DNA of 59,350 bases, taken from Actinomortierella ambigua (Eukaryota > Mortierellomycota > Mortierellomycetes > Mortierellales > Mortierellaceae). The stretch covers positions 1 through 59,350 of the forward strand of contig JAAAJB010000158.1 in assembly GCA_016098155.1 (NCBI GenBank). Direction: 5' to 3'. The position numbers and the translations under genes were made by a program. The notes beneath the pieces were generated by a model. The model saw only the letters and a program-made list of their open reading frames with translations, was not told the origin of the DNA and did not search any database. Below are positions 24,257-34,296 of this stretch, in pieces (position 1 is the stretch's first letter; each line of letters opens with the position of its first letter).

Positions 24257-25580
24257 ATGTCCCTTCTTCGCTCCTCAAGAGTTGCCCTACAGCGTGCTCC
24301 CCAGGGTGCTCGTCTGTTCAGGTGAGCCACCTACCACCCACCCACTCCACACAGTGCCCATGAAAGAAACACACCGCATGCCAACAGACACTTGCATTAC
24401 TATTCATTACTATTCCAAAACTCGGTGTCCCCTTTCCTCCCTTCACTCTTCCGAATCAAAAAGCGCATGTGCCTCCTCATACTGAACTGCTTTCATTCTC
24501 TCTTATTCTCTTATTCTCTTTCTCGCTCCCTCGCTCTCTTCCGCCTCTTGCAATGAACCACCAACGCTGCCTCGTCGACCTACCACCCCCTTCCTTCCCC
24601 TACCTCCTCCCATTCCTTTCCACCCAACTAGTGCCTCGGTCGTCCCCTCGGCCAAGAACCCCATGAGGGAGGCCTCGGACGCGGCCGCCAAGTCGACTGA
24701 GGGCCCCCAGCTGTCGGAGGAGGATCTGCTGGTGTACGCAGAGCCGGTCAAGATCCCGTCGACGCACAACATCAAGGTGGCGCAGATCCAGTTTCGGTCG
24801 TATCTGCCGAACCAGCTGGATTTCTTCACAGACTTTGCCCGTCGAGCAGCAGCGGCGCTGAACATTCCATGCTCGGGCCCGATTCCGCTGCCCGTGCAAA
24901 CGTCGCGCTGGACGGTCAACAAGTCGCCGTTTATCCACAAGAAGGCGCAGGAGAACTTTGAGCGCAAGACCCACAAGCGTCTGCTGCATGTCACGGATAC
25001 CCATCCGGATGTCGTCCGTCGTTGGGTCCAGTTCTTGAACCAGCATTCCTTGTCCGGTGTCGGTATCAAGGCCTCCATCTGGGAGCATGAGGACCTTGGC
25101 GTCGGTCAGCGCCGCTACTCCAAGGTTCAGCAAGGGGAGGCACGGAACACTCGCTCGCAGGCCTCCTCCACCATCATCACCGAGGAGGCCTTTGGCACCG
25201 TTCACCTCGAGAACATGGCACCTTCGGATGAGGTCAAGGCAGTGGCGGATCAGCTTTTGGCGGATATGCTCAAGGATGATGTTGTTCAGGAGGATGGTCA
25301 GAAGCTCAACAAGAAGGAGCAAAAGGAGGCATCACCATCGTCGACAAACAACAACACCAACAACACAACAGCAGACAAAAAGCCAGCCAACAAGGAGGTC
25401 AACCCTGACAGCTCGACTCCTACCACCACCGAGACCACAAAAGAGGACCCTGAGCAGCCTACAGAATCGACATTGACGGATTGTGTCGAGCCTCTGACCA
25501 GTGGATCCGCTACGCTGGACCCCGAGCTGTCGGAAGTCGTCGAGAAGGCCATTGCTGAGAGCGCCACTAAGAAGGACTAA
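24257..25580 (+). CDS. RSM10: Mitochondrial ribosomal protein uS10m
   Basis: Exons 24257-24321 and 24632-25580 (intron 310 bp, GTGAGC to ACTAG); 337 residues. The first exon gives a short presequence, MSLLRSSRVALQRAPQGARL. The S10 domain spans about residues 65-165: STHNIKVAQIQFRSYLPNQL, then GPIPLPVQTSRWTVNKSPF, KKAQENFERKTHKRLL and VVRRWVQFLNQHSLSGVGI, all conserved S10 features. It belongs to the small-subunit head of the mitoribosome. The C-terminal 150 residues are an added low-complexity tail rich in Asn, Thr, Lys and Glu. The gene lies divergent to NFU1 with about 400 bp between starts, so the two mitochondrial genes may share a promoter region. Confidence 0.93.
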
Positions 25581-25909
25581 TTATGTGGATGCTCTAAGCT
25601 TCCATGTCACTTCTATCCTTTCTTTTCTTTCGTTTTGTTGTTTTTTTTTCTAGGTGGGGGGATGTATTCCTTCGTTCCTTCCTATATCATCGAACTTCAT
25701 CAACTCACTTTTCTTGTTGTCTCATTACTCCACCTCATGTTCAATACATCTGCCTTCTTTTATCGTTGCATTACTTTTATTCTGTTTCTGACAAAAATCA
25801 TCCATGCGTTCAAATCAACCAGACTAGAATGTATCAGATGTTTGGAGAGGTGAAGAGTATGAAGATGGGAGGAGGAGGGAGAAGAGGTGATGGAGAAGGG
25901 AAAGATTTA
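25581..25909. other. 3' flank of uS10m gene
   Basis: T-rich 3' untranslated-type sequence; no gene seen. Confidence 0.5.
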
Positions 25910-27061
25910 ACCACAGAAGAGTGGCACTTGCCAAGGGGCTGTGTACCTTTGTCTCCCACACACATATCCGTGGACATTCGGTGAGAGATGGGCGGGTGGA
26001 AGGCATGTTGAGTGTAGAAAAAAACTGGCCCCCCCCACTACCAAATCGCGGTAGCGATGAGCACTATCATATCGATTTTTATTTCCTACGAGCAATCCAT
26101 CCTCCGCTCTTTTAGGGGATAGTCTAGACAAAGTGGCGAGCCATGCCCTTGTATAGTCTCATGAGGATTCCGAACAAGTCCTCGGCCCACATTGTTAGAC
26201 GATACGCGTGGTCCAACTAAGCCAGAATCCTCTCGGTGTCTCGTGAAAACTCTTGGAGGTCATCTGTTAAAAAACAACAACAACAAAGAACAACAACATT
26301 CACATAGAATATTAGAATACCGCGATTACTATGGTGAGGTACCTCTCACTCTTTTTCGAAGCATGCAATGGCCACCATTCTACCAAAACGTTGACACCAA
26401 CAGTCCTTTCTTTTTCTTCCTCCTTCCCCTTACCTATTAGACCTGCACTGACCATGGCTTTAATGTTTATCACAGTCGCAGGTTGCTGCGTCGAAGGCGA
26501 TTCGCCCCAATTGTCGCGCCCGTTCCATTTAATGGCGCGTTCGAGGCTTGAGCATATCTCAATCACGCCGAGGGAGATCGCCTTCAGGTGTTGCTGATGT
26601 TGCTGATGTTGCTGATGCTGTTGCTGATGCTGTTGTTGTTGTTGTGGTTGAACATATTGGTTGAGTTGTTGCCGATCCTGCTCATATTTTGCTATCAGCT
26701 GTTCTACACGTTTTTGATGTTGTTCCTGCTGCTGCAGGAGCAGCGATACTCGGTCAGTGTGGCTGCAGTCAGGCTTGGTGAGAGTGGTAGCTGCGTCCAT
26801 TTCTACCAATAAGGTGGAGCACGCGTCGTACAGGTGTGGCAATCTATTCAACACCATATCATTGCATTGGGCGTCCACGCGATCGGAATATTGTTGCGCC
26901 CGCTCTAGACATACGGAAGATTGCGATGGCCCTTCAAGCCTCGCTCTCTTGGACCGCGTCTCTGTGGAGGTGTATATGGGTGTAAAGTGGTAATAGTTGA
27001 AGTGGTGAAGTGGTGAAGTGATGGCAAAAGGCTGATATATTGGTGGCCAATCCATGTACAC
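25910..27061 (-). repeat. Repeat family R1, copy B (inverted relative to copy A)
   Basis: Matches copy A at the left window edge in inverted orientation over three separate blocks: 27025-26910, 26075-26035 and 25990-25915. The match reaches the first base of the window, so the true length is not known. The copy carries a 249-codon Gln-rich reading frame. No terminal inverted repeats or target-site duplications could be fixed by eye. Confidence 0.7.
26312..27061 (-). CDS. Gln/His-rich coiled-coil protein of repeat family R1
   Basis: An intact 249-residue frame. After a start region that corresponds to repeat DNA it reads ETRSKRARLEGPSQSSVCLE and DACSTLLVEMDAATTLTK, then a predicted coiled coil (QHQKRVEQLIAKYEQDRQQL), a Gln/His run coded by CAG/CAT repeats at 26585-26655, and ISLGVIEICSSLERAIKWNG. 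The last 35 residues may be intronic: a GTAAGG at 26433 and a CCATAG near 26340 would join LI to VIAVF and reach the same stop. The family is unknown to me. Partial homology of copy A to the same peptide suggests a repeated gene or an element-borne ORF. The start codon is uncertain. Confidence 0.5.
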   Translation of the reverse strand: MYMDWPPIYQPFAITSPLHHFNYYHFTPIYTSTETRSKRARLEGPSQSSVCLERAQQYSDRVDAQCNDMVLNRLPHLYDACSTLLVEMDAATTLTKPDCSHTDRVSLLLQQQEQHQKRVEQLIAKYEQDRQQLNQYVQPQQQQQHQQQHQQHQQHQQHLKAISLGVIEICSSLERAIKWNGRDNWGESPSTQQPATVINIKAMVSAGLIGKGKEEEKERTVGVNVLVEWWPLHASKKSERYLTIVIAVF

Positions 27062-28019
27062 ATACGTGTGGTGAGCAAAATTCGAAAGTGTGCATAAAAA
27101 AGAGTTGCCCCCCTTCGTCCTTCCTCATCCACATGGCCAAATATACAAATAAACAGACGTCCTTGCTGAGAAACAACATTTGCATGAGTGTATTGGGAGA
27201 ACGAGAAAAGGCAAAGTGCTGTTGGCCCAGCGATCGAACACGGCAGCAACAGTCTGTCTGCTGATGAAAAGATTGCGCCCTGCTGTTGTTGCATCCCCTC
27301 TTCCATTGACTGAAAGAGGCCTGGGCTCAGGCAGGGCCCGGGTGAACCGAGATTGACAGCACTGTTACGCTCAACAGTTGATGGGAAATGTTGGCAGCGA
27401 AAGCGCTAACGCATTTTTTTTTTTTGGAGTACACCCTCCAAGAACGGATGGCTGGCAGCGCCATGAGCTCACCTAACTGTTTTAAACAACATTACAACAT
27501 TTTACACGGTCGATTCTGTCCGACCACCTAAATGTACTAGCGCTGCACTCCTCCTTCATGGAAACCACCCGACCACCTTACCCCTCCTCTAGGCCCACTT
27601 TGGGGACACCTCGACGGAACCCCAGTCCTTCGCTGAAAAGGACAACCGCTGTTACCTACCCCAACAATTCATTTAGGCTGGGACAGCCAGCACAGGCAAC
27701 ATACCAAAAGCAAGCGTTACTATAGCCGGAGGGGCTTGGAGACACGCCAAGGGGTTGTTTCTTTCATATCGCTTTTTAACCGTTTTGTGTAGTTTGATCT
27801 CTTTACGATAATATCGATTTTTTTCTATAAAGTCTCGGTACGATGTGCTGAAATATCTAAAGCTCAACCCTTTGTTATTCTTTTGAACAGACTAGTTGTC
27901 TGCAAGGAATGGAGGTCTTTTTGGCTGTGTATTGCACTAATGCTTGTTTAAATTTATTTACTTGGCCATCAGATAAAAAAACCGTGGTCCGCCTTCACTT
28001 AACGATGGATACATTTTTA
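27062..28019. other. Intergenic
   Basis: No supported gene. Short frames lack domains. A T-rich patch lies at 27414-27425. Confidence 0.5.
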
Positions 28020-29858
28020 CTAGGAAGGGCAAGTAGGCGCCGGTCCTTTCTTGGCATAGGCCCACACGGCTTCACGAGCACCTGCCCATTGACCAGGGCC
28101 TACGAGGCGGTACTGGACTGGGCACGCAGGGCCCCAAAGGCACTCGCTCCAGAGACGGATCCCTTCCATGAAACCATACTTTTCGACGAGGGCCTTCCAC
28201 CCCGGATAACATCCAAGAGCCTTGGCCATCTGGTCACAATAAGGCGCGTAGTCCACCTGGATAGTATGGCGCGCTCCTTCACCATGGCGCTGCGCCATTT
28301 TATCTTTGTGACGCTGGATCTCGATTTCCATCGTCTCTGCAGAGGGGAGGGGCTTGAGCTTGCCTATCCAAGTGCTGACCAGGAAGCGGCACTGCATCTC
28401 AGAGATGGGCATTAGAGCGCCGAGCGGCCTGTTGGGTTTGAAGGAATGGAACATAGAAGCGACTCGGTAAGTCTTCGTTTTGATTTGTTCTTAGAGAGAG
28501 AGTGTGTGTGTGTGATATGAATTCATAGCGACTTATCATACTGGAAGAGACCAACAAAGGCCAAGTTGGGATGACGTGGAGGGATCATGTAGTTCCATGC
28601 CCACACCATGTTATTCTCCTCGGCATCGGGCAGTCCACCGGTAACAATACTGGGGTCGAGTGTTGGGTAGCTGACGTCGTAGCCTGTGCAATAGATAACA
28701 ACATCAATGTCATCCACAGCGACGCCGTCTTCAAACTCGACACGCCTGCCAGGACCCAGTCGCTTGATGATTTTCTGAGGCTGAACGGTGCCAGTCGAGA
28801 TGCGCTCGGGCAAGAGGGTGTTGATGGTCGGGTGCATTGACAGAGGCTTTTCGGACGGACGAAGTTTGGGATGCGATGGTGCGGTCGACAGACGGAACGC
28901 AACAGTGACCAGTGACTGCAAAAGAGCCAAAGGCAACTTGTGCGAGAAGCGTGTGCGGCGGTGGTCCAGAGGTCGTCCCATCAGCCAACGTGGTGCGATC
29001 CAGTGTCCGCGACGGGCCGAGAGATAGACTTGACAGTCGTTCATCGATAGCTCGACGGCCAGGTCCACGGCACTGTTGCCCAGACCGACAATCAGCACGT
29101 TCTTGCCCTTGAAGCGGGATGGCTCGCGGTAAAAGTGCGAGTGCATCTGCTCGCCCGTGTACGCCTCTGGCCCCTCCATGCCATCGAAGGTCGGGTATCG
29201 AGGCTTCCAGTGGTGACCCGAGCACATCATGACATAGTCAAACACCTCCTCGGTCGTTGTCTCGTCTGTGGTGCCATCGGCTATGGTGGCCGCCTTGTTT
29301 GGTCGGGACCGCACCAGCCAGCGGTTGTTCTCGTCCTTGAGCTCCTTGACCTCGACGACGCGGGTGTTGAAACGGATGTGATCGGTGAGGCCAAAGTGGT
29401 CAGTGTACATCTCAAAGTACTCGACAACCTTCTTGTTGGGGAGGTAGGTCGGCCAGTCGTACGGAATCGGGAGATCCGAGTATGTCATGAGCTCCTTGGA
29501 GGTGTTGATGATGGTCGAACGGTAGACGGACGAGTGGGGATCCTTGTTCTCGGCTGTGGGCTCGACAAACCGCCAGAGACCACCGATCTTGGGCTCGGCC
29601 TCAAAGCAGACAACTTCAATCTGGTCCTTGGCATCCAAGCACTCTTTGATGGCAGCAAGGCCGGATGCGCCTGTAGATTTTGTTATGAAAAATATTGTAT
29701 TAGAAGCAACCATGATGGAGGTTAGACCGTCATTCCCGACAGATCAACATCGGCCGTCAATTTGCTTAAACTCTGCAGGGCATTGCGTGGTGGTGTTGGA
29801 TGTTGCGTTTTATACCTGCGCCAACAATGGCTACTCGCTTTTTTGGAGGGGTGGTCAT
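28020..29858 (-). CDS. Flavin-containing monooxygenase, paralog 2
   Basis: Exons 29858-29816, 29670-28542 and 28428-28020, with introns of 145 and 113 bp at exactly the same positions as in FMO-1; 526 residues. It shares all FMO motifs: GAGASGL at the FAD site, GLGNSAVDLAVEL at the NADPH site, the YTGEQMHSHFY signature and CTGYD. The first part of exon 2 (29670 to about 29015) is near-identical in DNA to FMO-1 and includes part of the preceding intron. The remaining C-terminal half is only moderately similar, and the last exon is 33 nt shorter. Different substrate ranges are plausible because the C-terminal half lines part of the active-site channel, but this is inference. A TATAAAAG lies about 50 bp upstream. 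Confidence 0.92.
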
Positions 29859-29904
29859 TTGGGGAAATTAAAGTATGGTGTCTTCAGAGGATACTTGGAT
29901 GATT

Positions 29905-29912
29905 CTTTTATA
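29905..29912 (-). promoter_or_regulatory. TATA box of FMO-2
   Basis: TATAAAAG on the minus strand, 47-54 bp upstream of the FMO-2 ATG. Confidence 0.6.
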
Positions 29913-31811
29913 CTTTTCGTACTAGGTCAGAGTTGGCGCAAATACAGGATGATCCACAGGCCAAAGAAGCTGATCGAAGCAATCCAACATTCGATCTCCT
30001 CAACGAAAGAAGGAGGAAAAGGAAGGAGAGTGCTGGCTCTTCTGTTTCTCGATCAGCCGTAAAACAGCATACATGTCAGCATCTGCAACATGAGGATGCC
30101 ACGCAATCCAAGAATGCACTACGGTGGACACGACTGTCTCGCTGGTCGATCGGATACTTATTAGGAAGTGCGCCTTGGAAAAAATCCCTCAAAACAAGGT
30201 TGACATACTTATTTTTGTTTTGACAACCTTGCTCACGCGCATGTACATTCATATGTTCCTCATGTCGAGGGCTGCAGATCTGCAAGATGACGAGACACAA
30301 ACAAATCAAACTGAAGGCTGGTCACTCCTCTAGTCCAGTGGGTGAGCGACAGAGCAAGAGAAAGTCGAGAAGCAATTGGTTCTCTTCGAGGTCAGTAGGC
30401 TACAATCAGGGCCTGGATTTCTTTTCGAAGACTTCATCGGGAAGGCGCGCGCTAGTTGGGTAGTTGGAGAATCAAAGGCGCCCACAATATCGACCAGAGG
30501 GCCAAAACTCGCATCCAGGCCGGGATGCCTCCCGTTCGCGGCTTGGCCGTTCACTTCTTGAGCAGCCTCTGCCTCATGCTGTACACATGCAATGGTTTTT
30601 ATCTCAGCGATCGGTGCTGATAGTTGTCGTCAAGTGCGACTATGTAGTTCTGAAGAGGTCTTCCAGACTTGTTCAGAATCAAGTGAGCGAGACTATTCCT
30701 AGCCTTCCTGGCGCCTCGAGTGCTGCTGAGAGCTTGGCCAAATGGGCGACAGGGAGAATGGGGAAAAGGGAAAGGAGGGGACATGTGTACAGATTGGGAT
30801 AGGGCCTTTGCCTCTCAGAAAAGTGTATGCGTATGTGGCAACGGGTGGGACCTCCCCCCCCCTCGTGACAGCTTTTTTCGAGTAGGTGCATGAGATGAGA
30901 GAGGGGGACGAATACCTTTTTTGTTTCCACCAGCAAGCCAAGGTCATGGTTCCAGGAGCGCATTTGCCCGCAAAGCACCACACCAACATCATGTTATGAG
31001 GGCAACACCAAGGAAACATCTGAGCGGGTGCGTCCGCAGTGTGCAACGCGCATCGAGCATGCTGTCTTGGAATGTCACCATCGGGCCGCACCGCTCCATT
31101 CAGGAATGAGGCAGCCTTTCAATGTGAACACCACTCTCGCTGGATGCCTCATAATGCCATTATCGGTCAACGGCAAGAACCCTCTGTACTTGCCCATCTC
31201 ATCGACAAGCACGATCTATCCACCCTTCCTCCAACAGCAACACCCAAGCGTGAACACAACAATCACCATCGCCATCATCACGGCCACCCACAACTGCCAG
31301 CACTGTGAGCGAGGGCACGACACTGGAGAGGCAGCTCATCTGTGTCCGCTGTGTATCTTGCAGGTACAATCTCGAAGCTTGTTATCAAAAATGCGCTGTT
31401 CAACCTTAGTCGCAGTGAACTGGACAAATGGATATACACATGCGGAGCGCTTTTGGTATAGAGCTGGGAGTCATTGGCTGTCCGCCAGGCCCTCCTTCCC
31501 ATCTGTCTCGTCGCCCGAGAAGGCGTGTCCTTTCGATGGACAAAGGATCAGCCCTTCCCCCCTCTCCACCCGAAATTACATGTATCCCCAAGGGCACTTT
31601 ACCAGGCGCTATGACCAGGACGGACGGACGACATGGGCGCGAACATTTCACTGGGCCCACCTCTCACCACTTGACATCCACGAGCCCACTGCCTCGGCTG
31701 ATTTATTAGCACTATGGACAACTAACAGGAGTGGACTGGGAGACCACGGTTCGGAAACGCAGATTCAATGGTGAAATTAAAACATTTATTCATAAATTAT
31801 AGGTATACGAT
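29913..31811. other. Intergenic
   Basis: No supported gene in 1.9 kb. A 248-codon plus frame at 31028-31774 has an irregular composition and no domain, and is judged spurious. The region contains the promoter of FMO-2 and the 3' flank of the MFS gene. Confidence 0.5.
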
Positions 31812-33805
31812 CTAGTTCTTCTCGTTCTTTGCATCGTGGGCCGAAATGGTCTCCTCATCGTCGCTCTGGCTCTTTCTTTCTTCGCCCAGAGCAATGCGGT
31901 CTTGCGTATCTTGGTCTTGCTCCAGATCCACATGCTGGAGCATAGAGGCACAAATGAGGGTCAGGGCCGCGAAAGCAAGACCCACAATCGACATGAGCTT
32001 CTGAGAGTCGGAATAGGCCTCCACCACCTGCGACTTGGTGACAGGGTCCAAGGCCTTGATGTATCGGAGAGGGTCGTTCATAGCGCGTCGCTCATCCAAG
32101 GGACCTGTGACATGCACGTGCAGACGCGTGGGCAAGTATTGCGTCCAGATACCACCGGAAACGGCGCCACCGACACCGGCACCGTACCAGACCAGGACCT
32201 GAGTGGCGCCAATCACGGAAGCAATGTCCTTCTTGTGGACGACACCCGTGACGAGCACTGAGCAAGGCAAGAAGGCCAGGCCGCCTCCAACACCGCCCAT
32301 CGCCTGCGAAGTAACAATGAGAGCCGAAGAAGCATGAGGGAAGCGTGCTGGGATCATCAAGCCACATCCTGTGATGTAAATCACGAGTCCGGTCCAGATC
32401 AAGATGCGTGGGCACTTCCACTTTCTCATAACAAAGGCCGACACCAGCTGGGCAGCCAGCCAGCCGTTGCCATAGCCACGGACGAGCAAGGTTGCCTGGC
32501 CAAAAGTGAGGTCGCGTGAGATGACAAGGAACTGGGTCAGGTACTGCCACGAGACATGGCCCATGAGCTTGAGCAGGAACATGATCATGAAGCCACCAAA
32601 GGCGGTACGATTCGACAGGATCTTGGGCGACAGGATCGGCCGCTTGGCAAACTTGGAGTCCCAGATGATGAGACCGATAAAGGCCAACACACCGAGGACC
32701 ACCATTGTGATCATGCCGGCATCGTTCCAGTTGTTGCGCGTTCGCTTGGCAATCATCAATGGGATACAGGTCAGCGCCAAGGAAGAGCACATCAGCAGTG
32801 CTCCAACCACATCAAACTCGGTCAGGAGCCAGCGGAGACTTCGGCGAGGAGGGGTGGCCACTTGACGGCGTCTCAGCTTGAGCGTCAGGTGCCACAGTGG
32901 AATCATGAAGAAGATGGAGCCAAAGGCGGCTACGGTGCCTGAAATAACGTATGCCAGACGCCACTTGTCGGGTGCTCCGCCCAGCGTCAAGGGGTCGATC
33001 AGGGCTTGGCTGACCCAAATGTTCATCAATGTGCCAACGTCGTACATTGCAAACATGATGCCACGCTGAAGCAAGCTTGTTGTATCTATTTTTTTTTTTT
33101 TGTTCAGTGGGAAGAGACACATATAGCACAAGATTTCATCAGTAGCTAATTTTTTTTTCCTCTAATGAAAACATGTCGCGCGCCTTGTCCACTGGTTGCT
33201 GAAATTTTACCAGCAATGACAACTTGAGACAAGGTGTTGATGCCTGTGGATCCAATGCCGTTAATAATCTCACCAACGGCGAGGTTGGGGTACGACTGGG
33301 CATTGCCTGCAATAATCAGTCCGACCAAATATGCAGTGAATGCAAAAGTGAGAGATCCAGCGCGACCAAACACATCCGAAACCTTGGTGTACAGGGGCAC
33401 CAAGGCCGTCGACAAGGCTGCCATGATGGTGGGAAGAAGAGCGCTGAGAGAAGTCACTTGGAAGTAGGCTGTGACGAAGTTCTGGATACCACCCGACACC
33501 GCTGACTCAAAAGAGGTGCAGTAAGCCAGGACAAGTACACTAGTGATTCATTGCGTGGAGGAGTTGAAGAACATGTTAGCCAAAATCAGAGGGGAAGAAT
33601 AGGGAAAAGTCGGAACTGAGAGGCCCTTTCTCAATAATGATGTGCATGTGTACCTTCCCCACAGCCAGTAATATTCTCTCTTGGACAAATATTTGCGATC
33701 AATAATATGAGAGAACTCTTTTTGGAGCTCTTCTTGGGACTCTTCTTGGGCATGGGTATCGACGCCGACAACTGCTTCTTCTTCTTTACTTGTGCGGTTA
33801 GTCAT
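31812..33805 (-). CDS. MFS siderophore-iron transporter (ARN/SIT family)
   Basis: Exons 33805-33654, 33539-33211 and 33085-31812 (introns 114 and 125 bp); 584 residues with about 14 hydrophobic segments, the size and topology of ARN/SIT siderophore transporters of the major facilitator superfamily. Recognisable pieces are FVTAYFQVTSLSALLPT, LYTKVSDVFGRAGSLTFAF (MFS loop 2-3 motif), GIGSTGINTLSQVVIAD, LLQRGIMFAMYD and GGVGGGLAFLPCSVLVTGV. These proteins import ferric-siderophore complexes with protons across the plasma or vesicle membrane. N- and C-terminal tails are acidic and cytosolic. An ATCTGATAA site upstream fits iron-dependent GATA-factor control. The substrate siderophore is unknown. 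Confidence 0.88.
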
Positions 33806-34190
33806 GGGAGTAGCAATGTATGTCTGATGCTCAAGTGGTGGGACTGGGGAGTGAAGGGTGGTTTTGGCTGAGGTATCAACACGGAAGTGGAAGGGAGTCA
33901 GCCAGAGAGTGCTGGCGTGAAGAGAAACGTGGGAAGAGGGAGGTAGTGAATGAACAAGACGAGCTGTTCATATCTTGGCTGAGAGGTCGTCTTTTTTATA
34001 CTTTTGTAAAGTCGGACTTTTTGAGTAGGAAAATGCGCAATAAGAAGAAAAAAAAAAGAGATGGTATCCTCTGCACCCGGGTTAAGGAGGCAAAGAGGGA
34101 ATAGCGGGACGGCTGTACGAAAAAGAGAGAGGTATCCATGTGCACTTCCTTACCCTTATTTAGTGCCACATTTTTTAGGTTCTTACCTTG
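33806..34190. other. Promoter-side region of the MFS gene
   Basis: No gene. Contains an A-rich run near 34043-34056. Confidence 0.45.
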
Positions 34191-34230
34191 ATCTGATATG
34201 GCCAAAGAAAAAAAAACTGTATTATCAGAT
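34191..34230 (-). promoter_or_regulatory. Candidate iron-responsive GATA-factor sites
   Basis: Bases 34222-34230 read TTATCAGAT, the reverse complement of ATCTGATAA, the ATCWGATAA site bound by fungal iron-repressor GATA factors (SreA, Urbs1, Fep1 families). A one-mismatch site ATCTGATAT lies at 34191-34199 in opposite orientation. They sit about 390-425 bp upstream of the siderophore transporter ATG. Confidence 0.5.
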
Positions 34231-34265
34231 GTGAAGAGGCATATCGGCCACGAAAGGCATGCGCG

Positions 34266-34296
<31 letters not shown>

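Noticed and set aside
31028..31774. 248-codon plus-strand frame with a few Cys pairs
   Set aside because: Irregular composition, no domain, no promoter signal; the Cys pairs do not fit a known zinc-finger spacing.
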